Below are positions 21,816 through 34,897 of a stretch of 64,000 bases of DNA, piece by piece. Below the pieces are notes generated by a model. The model did no database searches and was not told the origin of the DNA. It saw nothing but the letters and a program-made list of their open reading frames with translations. The DNA is from Marsupella aquatica (taxonomy: Eukaryota; Marchantiophyta): the NCBI GenBank assembly GCA_973895155.1, contig OZ316893.1, positions 25,668,001 through 25,732,000 of the forward strand, read 5' to 3'. The first letter of the stretch is position 1. Each line of letters opens with the position of its first letter. Made by a program: the position numbers and the translations under genes.

Positions 21816-24800
21816 CTATTTGCTTGATTGGTTGGCTGAGGGGTAAATATCACTTTCTGGTACGCTGAATGCATCACTGTTGTCCAGATAATTAGAATTT
21901 GCTTCTGTTGGGAAATCACCATTCCACTTGACAGTACCCTCACCTGGGCTGTAACTGCCTTGCTCTGACTGCACTCTTGAACCCTCGCCAGAGTCCTCAT
22001 CCCTATGACCTTCGACTTGTTGAGTCTCTGTCCAGTAAGGTGGTTCGTCCGATGCCATCTGCATGGAATTAAAAAGCTCTTGAGTATGCTTGGCTGATGA
22101 AGTTCGTTTGATTGGATTGCTGAAACTTTCGTCTGAAGAAGCTCCCTCTCCTAGAATGCCAGTTCTCTTGGGAGAATCACTGGGTTCAGAAGCTGAAATC
22201 CGACTGGTAGATGATGATTTGCTTTGTTTATAGTGAGCCTCCTGCCCGATTACATGTTGATTGGTAGAAGTATCTTCCCCCTGCTGCTTCTCAGTCAATC
22301 TCTGAAGGTCCTCTGATTCGAGTAATTGCGTGGACGCTGACTTTCTCAATTCTCCATTGCCTGGAGGAGCTTCGGATGCGTGCAATTCTGCATTTGTCTG
22401 TTGCTGGTTCTCTGAAGACTTTGCCTCCTCATCGATTCCCAAGTCTATGCGCATTTTAGCTGTCAACCACTGCCTCAAGTCACCTAGCAAACTTTCCGCT
22501 TGATAGGCTGGCCTGGATGGTTCGCTTGTACATGATCCTCTGTTAACTCTTTCTCGTGAACGAACTTGATTTGAAAGAGGGGTTCCCAGTTCGTTGTGAG
22601 TTGGGACCTCCTCTTCACCAATCTCCTCATCATTGGCATTGTGTTGTATGGGTGTGTGTTGCTGATTGTCCAGAGTACATTGCCTGACCTCGTCTTGATT
22701 GTTTCGACAGCTCAGTTTGTATAGGGCCTCATCTCCATGTAGTCTTTTCGTTTCAGGTTCGGTCCTTTTGGTTCGTAGCAGCTCACTTCTGTCGAAAGCT
22801 TCAGATTCTCCAGAAACAGGTATATAACAATCAGAATCTCTGCTGCTTGTCCTTGAATTCATTTTAGATGTGTAAACCTGGTTTACTTCTTCACAAACTT
22901 CTCGACACTCGGGGTGTGCTGAACTCGAAAGCTTTTGTTGACCACTTGGACATGCTTCGTAGTCTCTACACCTACCACCGTGTATTGTCTTCTGGGATTG
23001 AATCTCAATAATGTCAATGTTGGTCTGTACTCTCTCTTCAATTAGATTATCTGACGCCGATGAGTGCTTTACTGTTTTCCGGTTTACCAGGATCTCTAGT
23101 TCTGAATTACTGCTTTTCGTGGAATGAGTTTCCAAGACGCAGTAATTTTTTCTGCTTTGGCTTGTCTCCTGAAAATCACCAGAGGTGCTTCTCTTGGCTT
23201 CAGGGCCCGTACCTTGAGCTGATGGACGTGACTTGATTTGTGCTAACACTTTTGAAGCCTCTGGGTCAACAATGCTTTGGTGACAACTGCTCTTTGCATG
23301 TTCGTCTTGATGTGACCTGCCAGTTTTGCTGCTTATCTGCTTCCCAGATATTTGCCCTCTATTGATACCTGGAGTGCACGGCGAGGATTCTGAAGTGGCG
23401 TCTACTTTTGTCGTGCCTCGGTGAAATGGAAAGTGTTTCTTTCCTAGCCCATCAACCACAGCCAAGTCATCTAGTTGACATGGTAAATTTGATCGATTCC
23501 TGTCAAATATTCCAGTGTGCTTTCGAGTGCAGATCAAATTGGTTCCTGAGTTATTGTGAGAGCCGTCGAGTCCATCTTGATGGCAGCTCAAAGCAGAACA
23601 AGCTTGGTCAATTCTTGTGGATGAAGGTCTATCCACAGGACTAGGGTCTCTTATTTTACACTGTATTTTAGAGGTACAGGGTACTGTATTATTCGAGGAT
23701 AGCTGTCCACTGATCTGGTTGTGGCAAAAATGCTCGATGTGATCCTGTGAAAATTAAAGCAGAATGAATGAGAATGACTCTCAATAATCATCAGCTGAAT
23801 TATAAGTATTCAAATCTGTATGTCCAAAAACTGTTATTATAGAAAGCCTGATTCAACTCTGATCAAAGTTGGTGCTTCATGTCAACATACCTCTTCACAA
23901 TACTTTGCTGTTCCTACATCCTTCATTGCAGGGACAGTTCCGCAGCAGGCTGTCAAATGGGCCTCGTTCGCAAGGACATGTCCAGGCTCCAAAGAAGTTA
24001 CTGTAACTTGATGTCGGAACCGATCTTGGCTGTTGTATACAGAAAACGATATCTCAATAGACAATTCCCGGCAGTTGCTCATAGGGTATTGTAAGACTCC
24101 ATCAGGATTTCCGTTCCAATTGTGCTTTGAAAAAGTCTTTGGCTCTTCATACTAGGGGCTTTGATTTCCCTACTACGACAGGTAGTTTTTAGAGCCATAT
24201 AGCAGACACAGGTGTGTGCCAGTCAAAACTAGTGGTATTGTGGTGAACCATTTGAGCTGGAATGGGGTACGTGCTTGAATATTTGGATAGCCTGAAATTT
24301 GTTAGAACTGACACATCATTTTGCGTTCACCGTGGAACTATTGAATTTGGTTAAGAAAATAGACTACCTTGAGAGTGAAAAAGCAGATGCTATTTGAGAT
24401 CGGAGCGAATAATGGTGGAGACGCTCCAGTTCCAATGCTGTTGGTCAACAAGGATTCATTAGCATTTGAACACACAGTGAAATGAACGGAAGGGAAGGTG
24501 TTCCAGTGCTTTTCAGACACATCATGCAACTTTTGTGCTAGTAGGTGACCCATATTGTATGCTCCAGCTTTCTACATTAATGTTAAAAATGCTGATACTC
24601 ACCACCCGTGAGCAGTTTCTCCTAATCCGCTTTTGACAAGAAAAAGCACGAAATGTTTCCTACGTTATTATATGAACAACTCATTGCAAGAAAAATGGAA
24701 TATTGCTGAGATTTTGCACAAACTGATGGAATCACCATGTTGAGTTTTTTTTAGTAGAGAAACTGTCTCTAGCAGCTCACTGTCACTTGACTTCAGCTGC

Positions 24801-27800
24801 AACTGAATAGCTCTCCGGGCTTGGTCAGCCATTTCTTTCCCACCTTCCTGTTGATTGACATCATATGAATCTATGCAGTGTCCAGTGCCTGATTACTTTA
24901 GATGCTTGCCTCAACACAGCTAGTAGGACCGAGACTATTGCCAAATCGAGAAGGGTTATCCCCAGACGTCTCCTTAAGAAGCTGAACATATTGTATGGAA
25001 AAGGTAGGTTGGTTGGCAACTCATACAGCCTCTTGAACAGCTCGCTCAAGCTGTTTGACAGTCTCCTCAAGTTTCTTTTGATCTCTAGTCCATCTTCGAT
25101 TCTGTTGCTCGCAGATTTTGCACCCCATGCCCTACAGATGACGTCTTTCAGCACAGACCATATTGATTTTGGGCGTTGTCAATTCTACTAATGCTGAATG
25201 TGTACGTGGATTTTTCCAGCAAACGAAAGTGGAAATGAACAACCGGGAGACATCTCTAGAATGGTTTGCGATCCTAATTTGTAATTTTCTCTGTTCGTCG
25301 TGAGAGCAATCTCATGATCAAGTAACATTTTTGTCTCGAACAGAAAATAGATGGCTTGCATTATTTAGCAATTGCCTACAAAAAACAAAATTGACACTTG
25401 CTTATGAGGAATCAGTAGAACCACAAGATTAGTCTCTGATATGCCTTAACTCACAAAACTGACAAAATTTGCCAAAGCAATGATCTGTGAAGTCTTTGCT
25501 AATACCACTACAAGTTTTCAGAATTGGCGACTTGACATTTCAAGAACTGACCAACAACGTTTTCTCCGGTAGGTTTTGGAACTTGATTGAATTTATGAAG
25601 GAATGCATCAGCTCATCTTACCAGGATCCTCTCTTCCCAGAGATCATTTGTATTCTCGCTTCTGAAACGTGTTCCAGTCATTGTCAGAATTAGCGCAAAA
25701 AGCTCCTAACGGCTCACCACCAGGAAAATAGTGGTGCACTTACGTGCTACGGATGAGAAGCAGTCCTACTCGGTGATGACGGGAACTTGTATTTGAATTA
25801 TAGGTTGGATACATTCAGATTCGCATGTTGAGCTGTTCTGCTTTGCATAAATGGTGCGTATGCACAAGAAATGTAGTTCAGCAATGTCATATTGTTTGAT
25901 TTCCAGTATTCAGATTATACCTGTCGTTGTGGAGGGGGTCTCTTGGATCCAGGATCGATGACTTTGCAGTAGATTCCACATTCGGTGTGTTTTGGAAATG
26001 GAACTGCTACAGAAGTTAGTGCACGCACCAGTCAAATTTATACAATTCGAGCAATCCTGAAAGAAGAGAGTAGTGGGTAAAAGCCCTTACATCTTCAGCC
26101 TTCTTGTGTGAGAGCTTCCTCTGTTCTTCTTCTGAGGCAAGTCGTTCAAGTAAGGAACTCACAAGCTCCATCCGTCTTTTTTCATCTGAGGCAAGCCGAA
26201 CATTCAACGAATGAACTAGATCTCTATCTCTATTCACAGCCGCAAGCTCACTGCCCAACCTGGCTTTGTCTTCCCTGTAGGCCGCCCTTTCAGCTGCAGT
26301 CACCAAACTCATAATATTAAGGTGCAGAATCTGTTGAGGCTCGACATCAGCTTCTTCCTTCCGTTTTCATCGATGATATCACTTCTAAACGTCGGAAGAT
26401 GAAATACACAACCATCCCTAAGAAAGATTTCTTGGTTGGCTCAAGTAGTCTTCTGATTGGGATTCACTATACAACTACGAATCCAAATGAGACAGACCTT
26501 CGAGAAAATTTCTCTCAGTTTGCAGTTGCTCCTGACAGCTCCTGTACTTTTCTTCCATATCCTTTATTTTCCTGACCACCCCATTTGGTTTCATTAAACC
26601 AATGTAGTGTTGGGGACCAGCCTGCTCAGAATCAGCAGCTTCATGCTAATGACTCAATTTAGATAGCTTCCCAAACTTATGAAATTGGTTCTACAGCTCA
26701 TTGATACTACAAACCAAGAATCATACAGAATAAATGGAGTGTTCGAGCTTAAGTTTGTCTGCGTTCGGAGATTTCACCCAACACTATCATCTTACATACA
26801 TAATGCTCTTTCCCCCAGTTTGTTTACTATCAATTTCTGACGTCGAGCACCTGCATTTAACTTGACAGTCAAATCTCTTGTTCACAATCACTATCAGGAG
26901 AAACCACCAAGCGATATAGCAGTGGACGGATTTCAAAACAAGCAAGTCCATGCCGGGAGGCCTCATTTTCAAGGACATACATTTGAGCATCACTCCCAGC
27001 CTTTTCATGGATTATTGCTTCCCTCTGAGCAATATCAGCCTCTTTCATTCTCAGCATCTTGTCCCTTTCTTCCAGGGCGTCTTGGATTTTTTTCTAAGAC
27101 AAGAATTAAATTAACTCAGGTCATGGTGTGCATGATGTGGTCTGAAAATCATTGTAGTGTATCAGAGGTATGGTGGCATCCTTTGTAATTTTTTCTTTTC
27201 TTTCATATCTATGATGTGGTTCACCTTGATCCAAGTATAGCTGACGATTATCGTCTGAGACTTGTGTAATTTAATGAAAGTAATGGATCCGGAGGTATGC
27301 TAGAATTGATGTTATCAGACACCTGTTGATCCTCTTTATTCGTCACTTTATCCTCTCGGTCCCTAAGGTCTGTTATGCTCGCCAACAGCTTTTGTCGTTC
27401 CTCATATGCCGAAGTCTCAATCACCTGCAGCAGAGAATGTTCAATGGATTGAATTCTCTTCTTATTTTCCAGTGCACAAACTTTTCCCACTGAAAATGAG
27501 CATTATCCTCGAGTGGTAGCTATACAAGGTTTATAAGATGCATGGAAGAGACTTTACGAAAGCCTATTGAGCCACAGTTTCAATCCTCGGTAGGCCAGTT
27601 CATCCCATTGAAGTGGGACAACCTTTTCCTTCGCAACCAGCTGTTCCATGAGGGATTCTTCACGCTCACGGATCCTTTCTAGTCTTGTCTTATGGATCTG
27701 CTCCAACTCCTCACGTTCCCTTGCTAGCTGTCTGCGTTGTCCAGACAGTACACTTCAAGTAGACTATTGTAAATTGAAATGTCTAAAGTTTGAATCTCCA

Positions 27801-30032
27801 TATCTCCAAGTCGGCTTGCCAGGTGTTTGAACTTGTATCATGCATGGCGTTGGACGATAAGAAGATCCCAAGAAGAAACTTTCAACAACTAGAGTGTAGT
27901 GCTATTTAGGAAGACTAATCAGATTAGTCTCTTCGGAACTGAGAACATACGTACCTTCTATAACGGCCTTCTTCTTCAAGCCGAACAGCACATATTTCAT
28001 GCTCTCGAATGCGACTGACCTACATAGCAAGCATTTGACAAGCATGACATTCCCTCAAGGAGCACTTTTCGTACTGCTCATTTCATTTACTTTAGACTTG
28101 AGTCTTGAGCTTTGCCTATGCTAGCTATTTCAATCTTCACTACTCCTGCAAAGACTTGGAATTTGGGGAATTTCAGCATCTTCCTTAGAATTTGAAGTTA
28201 TATCAGTGGTGCTGGAACGAGTTCCTACATATTCACCTGCAAAGTCAGGATACAGTGTATAGGATGATCCTAGTTATATTCATTCAATATTTGGATACCC
28301 TGAAGAGGTCATTCCAACCACGACTTAACTTTGTCATCACAAAATGTCTGTTAAAACTGAACCTGGAGAGCCACTTCAGCATCTACACGAGCTTCAAACT
28401 CCTGGCGGAAGGTATTTAGTCGTTCCTCAAGTGTGCGGAAAGTCATTCGACTCTCTGCAGCCTTGCTTTGAAAGCAATGGTCGTCTATTTCTCTCAGACA
28501 GCCATCTGCATGGATAAGTTTCAAGCAGGCATGAAAACAGTCTTAAATCTAGTGAAACAAGTCATGAGTGGTAAAATCTCCGATGAATTTGTTTTGCTTA
28601 TTAGCCAACTCTATTTATTTGTTCATCAATCGCTTTGATGGATGGTTCCACCGCTGTCTAAGACGCTCCTGCTGGGCAATTCTCGAAGGCCGATAAGCTC
28701 TCTCTTTCATTTTTTATATATATTTTAATATGTCCCTTAAGAAGGATGTTAAATTTCTTCTGTTGGAGATTAAAGTGAGTTCTTACAAGACATCAACAAG
28801 AAGTTTAGCTTATAACTTTCGTCGAGAACGTGGAGTCGAGACATACCCAGATCTTGTGGACATTGATGGCTTGTCTGAGTTGAGAAATCCTGGGTGCCTG
28901 TGCGGAAAGGCACTTGCTGGAGGGCCATCACTAGCTGGTGTGCAAGACAACCTTTCTCGCGGGGTCCCTGGTTATTCCAATCCAAGAGTATTGAGAAGTG
29001 GTGCTGGGCATTTAATAGTTCTTTAACAGGTCTGAGTCAAGGGATTGCGATTAAAAGAAACTCAGGGACAGATCCCCAACAACTGTTACAAAAGAAACCT
29101 TAATAGTGATTCCATGAATATCCCGTTGGATAATTTGCAAATTTCAACAACTGGCTCCAAAAAACACAGACAAATGGATTTCAGCGGAGGAGCTAAGCAG
29201 ACAGTGGAGGAGCATCTGGGTTTCCAAGAAAATCTCACAATTTTCAAATATTGCTGAAACGATGCATTTGAGTCTAAATGAAGCAGCTGGGACATTTCCT
29301 CAAAAGTAAATGCTGGCCAAGAAATTGACTGGCTCTCTGGTAAGAACACAGATTGTGTGAAGGAGAAGCCGTTAGCTCTAAGGTAGTCCAGGAACAAACT
29401 GGTGAGAATTCGCTCTGTGATTGATGGTTTTCTGTTCCCCTTAAATTCCAGGAGCGTCCCATCGTGATCTCGTAGCTGATCCACCAATCGAGCACGCAAT
29501 TGGCTCTGTCAAGTTCGCCACAGACACTTCAGCCCATTACATTCCAGAAGTTTAATTTCAGTTATTATATGCTCGATTGCTTGACCCCTGAAAAGTCCCA
29601 GAGACCGAAACATGCACATCAAGAACTGCGACTGTGTCCCAAGAATTGCCACCGGCATTTAAATCTGCAATTCGTGTCTACTTACAACAAGAGTGTAAAC
29701 ACAATATTGCCCTAAAATGCTGAATTCTTTGAGCTGATCGAACCAAGGTGCTAATGTCAATCTAACTCTTCCAGCTGTAGTGGAAGATATACTGATAGAA
29801 ACCAGAACCATCACAGAGAGAGTTAAGACAAGGTTATCTTACAATATGCAATCGGTATATATGGCAAAACTTGCAGTTGATGAAACAAACATGGACGAAA
29901 CCCAGAATCAGTGAAACACAAAGAAGAGACGGAAAATTGGCTCACCTTGAGATTATCAAGTCTGCCCGTGCCCTTCAGTGAATTGAGTAAGTGGTTCCTC
30001 CAGTCTTGAACTGAAGGGTCTAGATCCCCCAT
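21816..30032 (-). CDS. OFD1-like centriole/basal-body protein: LisH plus coiled coils
   Basis: OFD1 acts at centrioles and basal bodies and is needed for cilium assembly. Exon 1 (29946-30032, ATG at 30032) and exon 2 (29239-29505) encode LLNSLKGTGRLDNLKSQLRA and a LisH motif, LFLDYLRANGFSFTQSVFLP, aligning with the OFD1 N-terminus. Later exons are 28847-28967, about 28610-28653, 28363-28505, 27955-28019 and 27623-27752 (RRQLAREREELEQIHKTRLE). Approximate coiled-coil exons lie at 27320-27490, 26960-27095, 26490-26590, 26092-26300, 25930-26000, 25623-25668, 25030-25130 and 24740-24850. Exons at about 24350-24555 and 23891-24124 encode a beta-rich segment. The last exon, 21816-23744, adds 642 polar residues rich in Ser, Gln and Glu. 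Two middle junctions (28610/28505 and 27623/27490) do not match in phase, so exons may be missed. A second gene starting near 25.13 kb (ATG before GCKICEQQ) is an alternative. Confidence 0.72.
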
Positions 30033-30049
30033 TGCGATCTAACCCAGTT

Positions 30050-30330
30050 GTCCTGACCTTGGACTCGGTAAATCTTTCACTAGCAGAGCCAAGCCGTGAT
30101 AATGACGGTGAACATTAGCATAAGACTGAAGAAGTTGTGGCGTCAACGACCATAGAAGCCAAACTATGTAAGCCTACCACTTCTTGGATCAATTGTGGCC
30201 CCTCAAGCTTGCAGATGCCGTTGTGAAGTCCGAGGGCCCATATTATGCCCTCGGGGAGCACAACTTCATCTCCAAGTTCGTCTGAATCCCAATCGAAGAG
30301 ATTTCGACTGGTAGGTGCTGAGAGGAAATA
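30050..30330 (-). other. Possible upstream coding or 5' UTR exon of the OFD1-like gene
   Basis: Minus-strand sequence at about 30182-30330 is open and coding-like (LFDWDSDELGDEVVLPEGII). It ends at a GT and would join in frame, through an AG just before 30038, to the ATG at 30032. No convincing start codon was linked to it, so it may be a 5' UTR or an exon of an unknown neighbour. Confidence 0.3.
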
Positions 30331-30709
30331 CGGCTGCCAAATTTCAGGTACGGTAGAAAGGCGGGGACCATAAGCCTATACAGATTACTTGCCCTGATCT
30401 TTCAGAAATCAGAAGCTCCGAAATCAATGTCGGCATGTTGCTTATGTTACCGCTCAACCCAAAGCTCGGACCTTCTTTTCTCAAGAAATCTTCTGAAAAA
30501 CCACGAGCTCTGTAAGTTGGCCGCGCACATGGTATGTCAACGTTAGCTTCGATGTTGCTCCTCCCGATACCAGTACAATTCGTGAAATCAGATGAAGTAC
30601 AATTCGTGAAATCAGATGACGATTGGCTTTCGAAGGAGTGTTAATTTTGAAACTATGTACAGAAGACACCGTGACCGGGAGAGAAGGTCCCTCTGGTGAA
30701 GAGAGTCAA

Positions 30710-31355
30710 CGAAGTGGGGAAACCAAGAGCTAAGGAGCACAAAATCACCTAGACGGATTGCCCTAAACCGATTTCAGACTAACTGCTGCATTCAACGAAG
30801 AGAACGAAGAACTAAGGAGCTCAAATGCACCTAAACCGATTGACCTAGACCGCTATTTCAGACTAACTGTTGCATTTTGAACGCGAAGAACGACGAGCTA
30901 AGTAACCCAATTGCACCTAAACAGATTTCAGATAAACCGTTGCATTTTCAACGAGAAGAACGACGAGCTAAGCAACCCAATTGCACCTAAACAGATTTCA
31001 GATAAACCGTTGCATTTTCAAGGTGGAGAACCAAGAGCTGAGGAGCCCCAATTGCACCTAAACCAATTGACATATACCAATTTCAGACCAATGTTGCTGT
31101 TTTCTATCAGGAGCCCAATTGGACCTAAACGGATTTCAGATGAACTATTTCGCTTTAAGCGCTCATGTTGTGGGCAGCAAAATGCAGTTTGGACATGGGT
31201 TGCACCTAAAGCAATTGACATATACCAATTTCAGACCAATGTTGCTGTTTTCAATCAAGAGCCCAATTGGACCTAAACGGATTTCAGATGAACTATTTCG
31301 CTTTGCAAAGCGCTCATGTTGTGGGCAGCAAAATGCAGTTTGGTCATGGGCAGTA
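30710..31355. repeat. Tandem repeat array with higher-order duplication
   Basis: Units of about 75-90 bp share AACCAAGAGCTAAGGAGC, ATTGCACCTAAAC(A/C)GATTTCAGA and CTGTTGCATTTTCAACG; two at about 30886-31020 are nearly identical. A larger unit of about 165 bp, including TGACATATACCAATTTCAG and GCTCATGTTGTGGGCAGCAA, is duplicated at about 31065-31200 and 31215-31350. The array fills the spacer upstream of the OFD1-like gene. Confidence 0.85.
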
Positions 31356-31559
31356 ACTGTTCCGTCTTCGTTCATAAACCTTCCGTGAGTACCATGTCCC
31401 GCTGCCGCAAGACAGAATCGTAGGTAGGAACTTAGAACCTAAATCCCTCTCAGAAAGGCCTTTTTTCCTGAAATATTGTGTTCATCCAACGACTGGTCTG
31501 CGTTTCTGTCCCATCAAGATGCCGAACTTAATGGTGATAAGAGGTTTTCGCTCTCCGAG

Positions 31560-32895
31560 AAGTTTTCTGAGAACTTGCCCTGACAGGGAATCTGGCGTGG
31601 CACCTGGGATATGATGTCGAGATCAGATGCAGGAGGTGGCTGGAGAACGTGGCGGGTATCTTCATGGACGAGGAGGCAGGCCCCTTCTCTAACATCAATT
31701 GTTTTTTGAATTATTCGAAGGTGTTAGGTTCCCTCTGTTTTTTTAGATATTTGAAAGCTGGGGCCTCAGATTTGCCGTTGGGCTCGAAATAAATTAGACT
31801 CGATTTACGTTTATGTGTATGCTTTGAGTAGAGGAGGAGGTTGTTCTTCATGGTGCAATGTGTTCTGCAAATAGTGAGCTTCTGGTTTTTTTTCACTTCA
31901 TTGCATTTTTCATTATCATAATTTGGGGGGTCGAGTTCTTAGATTTTCCAAGTGTAATTGTCCGGTAGTCTTCTGGGCCAGTTACTTAAATAGTGGATTG
32001 CTGATGCTGAATGAGAGATCCTGTAGAGTGTCTTACTCAGCGATTTGACAGAATCTTCAGAAGAATTTGTTTAGATCCTTACCCCAAAAGTTGAAATTGT
32101 TACTTTGAACAGAAGATGCTGAACGTTTGAGACGCCGGACAGAGAAGCGAGCTTTTGCTGCATTTAAAATATCCTTTTCTAGTGTTTTTCTAAGTTTCTT
32201 TATGCAACATATTCTATCCTCTATGCTCCACTTGGTTCGTGTTGCCTGATGCATGTCTCTGCCGTTGATCTCCTTGACTTCTGTCAGCACAAAGCTGCAA
32301 GTCTGGTAGATTCATTACCTGCGCCGGTTTTACAGCCTCTCAGGGTGGAACCTAAACCTCATACTCGGATCCGGTAAGTGCCAGAGAATTCTCATCCCCC
32401 TTCAAGCTCTATTACAATTGATTGCCAAATGCTAGCCTTCTCTATGTTTTCCTGGCTTGTTAATTGTAAGAAAGATTTTGGGCATCACACCCTCGTCAAT
32501 AGTCCAAGTGTATTGGATTATATCCTTGTGTATCCTTGGTGTTTCGCTAATGATTGATTGCTGGATACAGTCAGCAGGTCTTAGTGAAAAGCATTGTTGA
32601 GATCAAACCGAAGCGTCATCGGATCTCAGGGCCCACAGAGGCCACTAGTGGTCTGGACAGCAAGTCGAGCACATCAAATCCGTCAGGTGAGGCGCAAGTA
32701 AAAGTCCCTGAATCCAGTGCTACAAAGGATTCGCGTGAGCAACCAGCTAGGGAACATACAAATGGGGGTGGGATACTTGGTTTGGCTTATGAGTCTTCAG
32801 ATGATGAAGAGAGTGACCCAGGCCCTGAAAAGGATCTATGGAAAGTTGTCTCTGCGCAATCAACAGCAGTATCAAAAAGTACCTCAGTGCAATGA
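31560..32895 (+). CDS. Unrecognised small acidic protein gene (at least two exons)
   Basis: The last exon (about 32574-32895, TGA) encodes VLVKSIVEIKPKRHRIS followed by a Ser/Thr-rich linker, GGGILGLAYESSDDEESDPG and a polar end. It is preceded by a GT-AG intron and an exon at 32288-32378 encoding HKAASLVDSLPAPVLQPLRV. An open stretch at 31580-31719, ending MDEEAGPFSNINCFLNYSK before a GT, could be the first coding exon and joins in phase 0. The basic KPKRHR patch and SSDDEE acidic serines (a casein kinase 2-type context) suggest a nuclear protein, but I recognise no family. Exon 1 is the least certain part. Confidence 0.5.
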
Positions 32896-33635
32896 ACTCT
32901 GAATTCTGAAGCCAATCCACAAGATCATCGAATTTTTTACCCGATGCGTTTCCAGTACCCTACATGAATATACTTCCACGCAAGCAAAATTGTAGTGCTG
33001 TAAACTGTGCAATATGAAAGGGAGCTAGGTGACTGCAATGGTACTGTAGACATCAGAGTATCAAACGTCAGATAGTTATCAATTATCCAACGCAAGTCTG
33101 GCCGACATGGGCGACACTCAATTTCGGGATCATGTCACCAATGTGAAATGAAGGAGCAATGAGATTTCCGAGGACCTCATCTTAAGTACCTTAAAGTAAT
33201 GAATTTGTCTCTCGTAAGGTAGTTTTGATGAGATCGCCGTTAGGATATATATAGTATGCCCTTGAAATTGTCTCGATAATTTGGTCCACCACCAGTTTTG
33301 AAAGAAGAAAGTTCTGACAAGCACTCTTTACCTCAGATTCTGAGAAGTTCCATTGATTGTTCTGTAATGCGTCCTTTATTCTTAGAGCTTCTGCACCAGT
33401 TTCCCAGCTGGGGGCTGCTGTCTGGACAAGTTTGAGGGGCCGATGCAGGCTGGTAACGGCACACCCTCCCCAAGAAGATAAGGATTACATTGATGGCTCC
33501 CTTACAGACCTGCGTTCTTTGCGCTCCTGCCTGAAGAAGCCAAACAAAGCAAAGGAATGTGAAATCCTGTCACAAAAGCCCAAGAGATAGCAGGGAATGT
33601 GGATATGGCGCACGACCTGAACATGTGGCAGGACA

Positions 33636-33787
33636 GGCAATGTAGATATGTTTTGCCATGGCAGGAAAACAATTTTAGCTATGGGGAGACTGCTCACACC
33701 CGTCACTCAAAGGCAATGTAGATGTGTTTTGCCAAGGCAGGAAAACAATTTTAGCTATTGGAAAATTGCTCACACCGGTCACTTAAA
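33636..33787. repeat. 76-bp tandem duplication
   Basis: The unit starting GGCAATGTAGATATGTTTTG is repeated at 33636 and 33712 with a few substitutions. Confidence 0.9.
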
Positions 33788-33789
33788 GG

Positions 33790-34850
33790 GCAAGGGCAGT
33801 ACAATGTGACAATTGACCTGGGGAGGAGGGAGGTTGGCATATTCACTGTTTATTTGGCTTTTTGTAGTTTGACATCTGGTGTATAGTTAGTAAGGAAGTC
33901 TTTTCGGTTGGTTTCGGCAGGGAGGTAGTAACCTGAGCAGCAGAGTATTCTCCATCCCACGATTTTCTATCCTGGCCTGTTGTTATGGTGCTGGAAGCGG
34001 ATTCGTGATGGAGACGACCCACGCTTGCGATCATCGATCCACTGAAGCGGCGTAGCTTGCGTCATACGGCAATTCATTTCGTGCCTTGAAACATTCACAA
34101 AAGCAGCTTTCATCGTGCATAGCAGCCCGCAACCGGGGACAATGCACGGTGGTGGACCGAACGTCGAGGTGTCGTGCAGCCGGTAGAGCCAGCGCCAAGG
34201 TAGAGGCCTTGCCGATTCAGTACCGAAAGGAAATTAACTTGACAACTTCTTTTTTGTAGCCATTCTGGAAGTATGGCATTGAACTGACAGCAGTTTCCTT
34301 GTCCTATTTGTTCTGCATACCTGATTTACTGTCTCTAGTCTAATTAGTTCACCTGGTCTGGGTATCCTTTGCTTGTAGCCTACTCCACCCTCCTTCTAGT
34401 TTTACCCATTTTGTTCCTCATAATACCTGTGATACCACCTTACCTTTGCACATATCATGACGTTCTAAAGTGGACCCTTGTTTGTTAGGTCTGATGCAAA
34501 ACGTATATCCTTTCATTTGGACAAGTAGGTAGTCCAGGCCTTGCCCTGCCACCTGGCTATTTCCCCTGTCACCCTAGGTTCTTGCAGAGTACCTTTCATT
34601 CACCCAGCCGTCTCCCCTGTCACCCGTTGTTTCTCCCTCCACACAGACAAACAAGTGGATAAACAAATAACACAGTATATTTCAAACTGCCATAAAACAA
34701 AACGCACCCAACTGGGAACATGATATCACATTCTATTCCTAGAGCCTTCACTTACCTTAGGATGTCTTACATTTTGTAACATGTAGTTGAATGAATATCT
34801 TATGTAACTTATCAGATGTTTTAGACAGAACATAATTATTTATATAGGCC
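33790..34850. other. Spacer without a recognised gene
   Basis: No supported open frame, RNA motif or element border is visible. The phrase TCCCCTGTCACCC occurs twice (about 34561 and 34613). It lies between the small plus-strand gene and the 3' end of IFT38. Confidence 0.5.
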
Positions 34851-34851
34851 T

Positions 34852-34896
34852 TTGTTGGAGCACTTCACCCAAAATGCTCGTGAAGTGCTCCAACAA
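34852..34896. other. Perfect 17-bp hairpin immediately after the IFT38 stop codon
   Basis: TTGTTGGAGCACTTCAC at 34852-34868 is exactly complementary to 34880-34896, with an 11-base spacer. In the IFT38 mRNA (minus strand) it would begin two bases after the TAG at 34898-34900. It could shape the 3' UTR or be a small inverted-repeat remnant; the function is unknown. Confidence 0.9.
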
Positions 34897-34897
34897 C

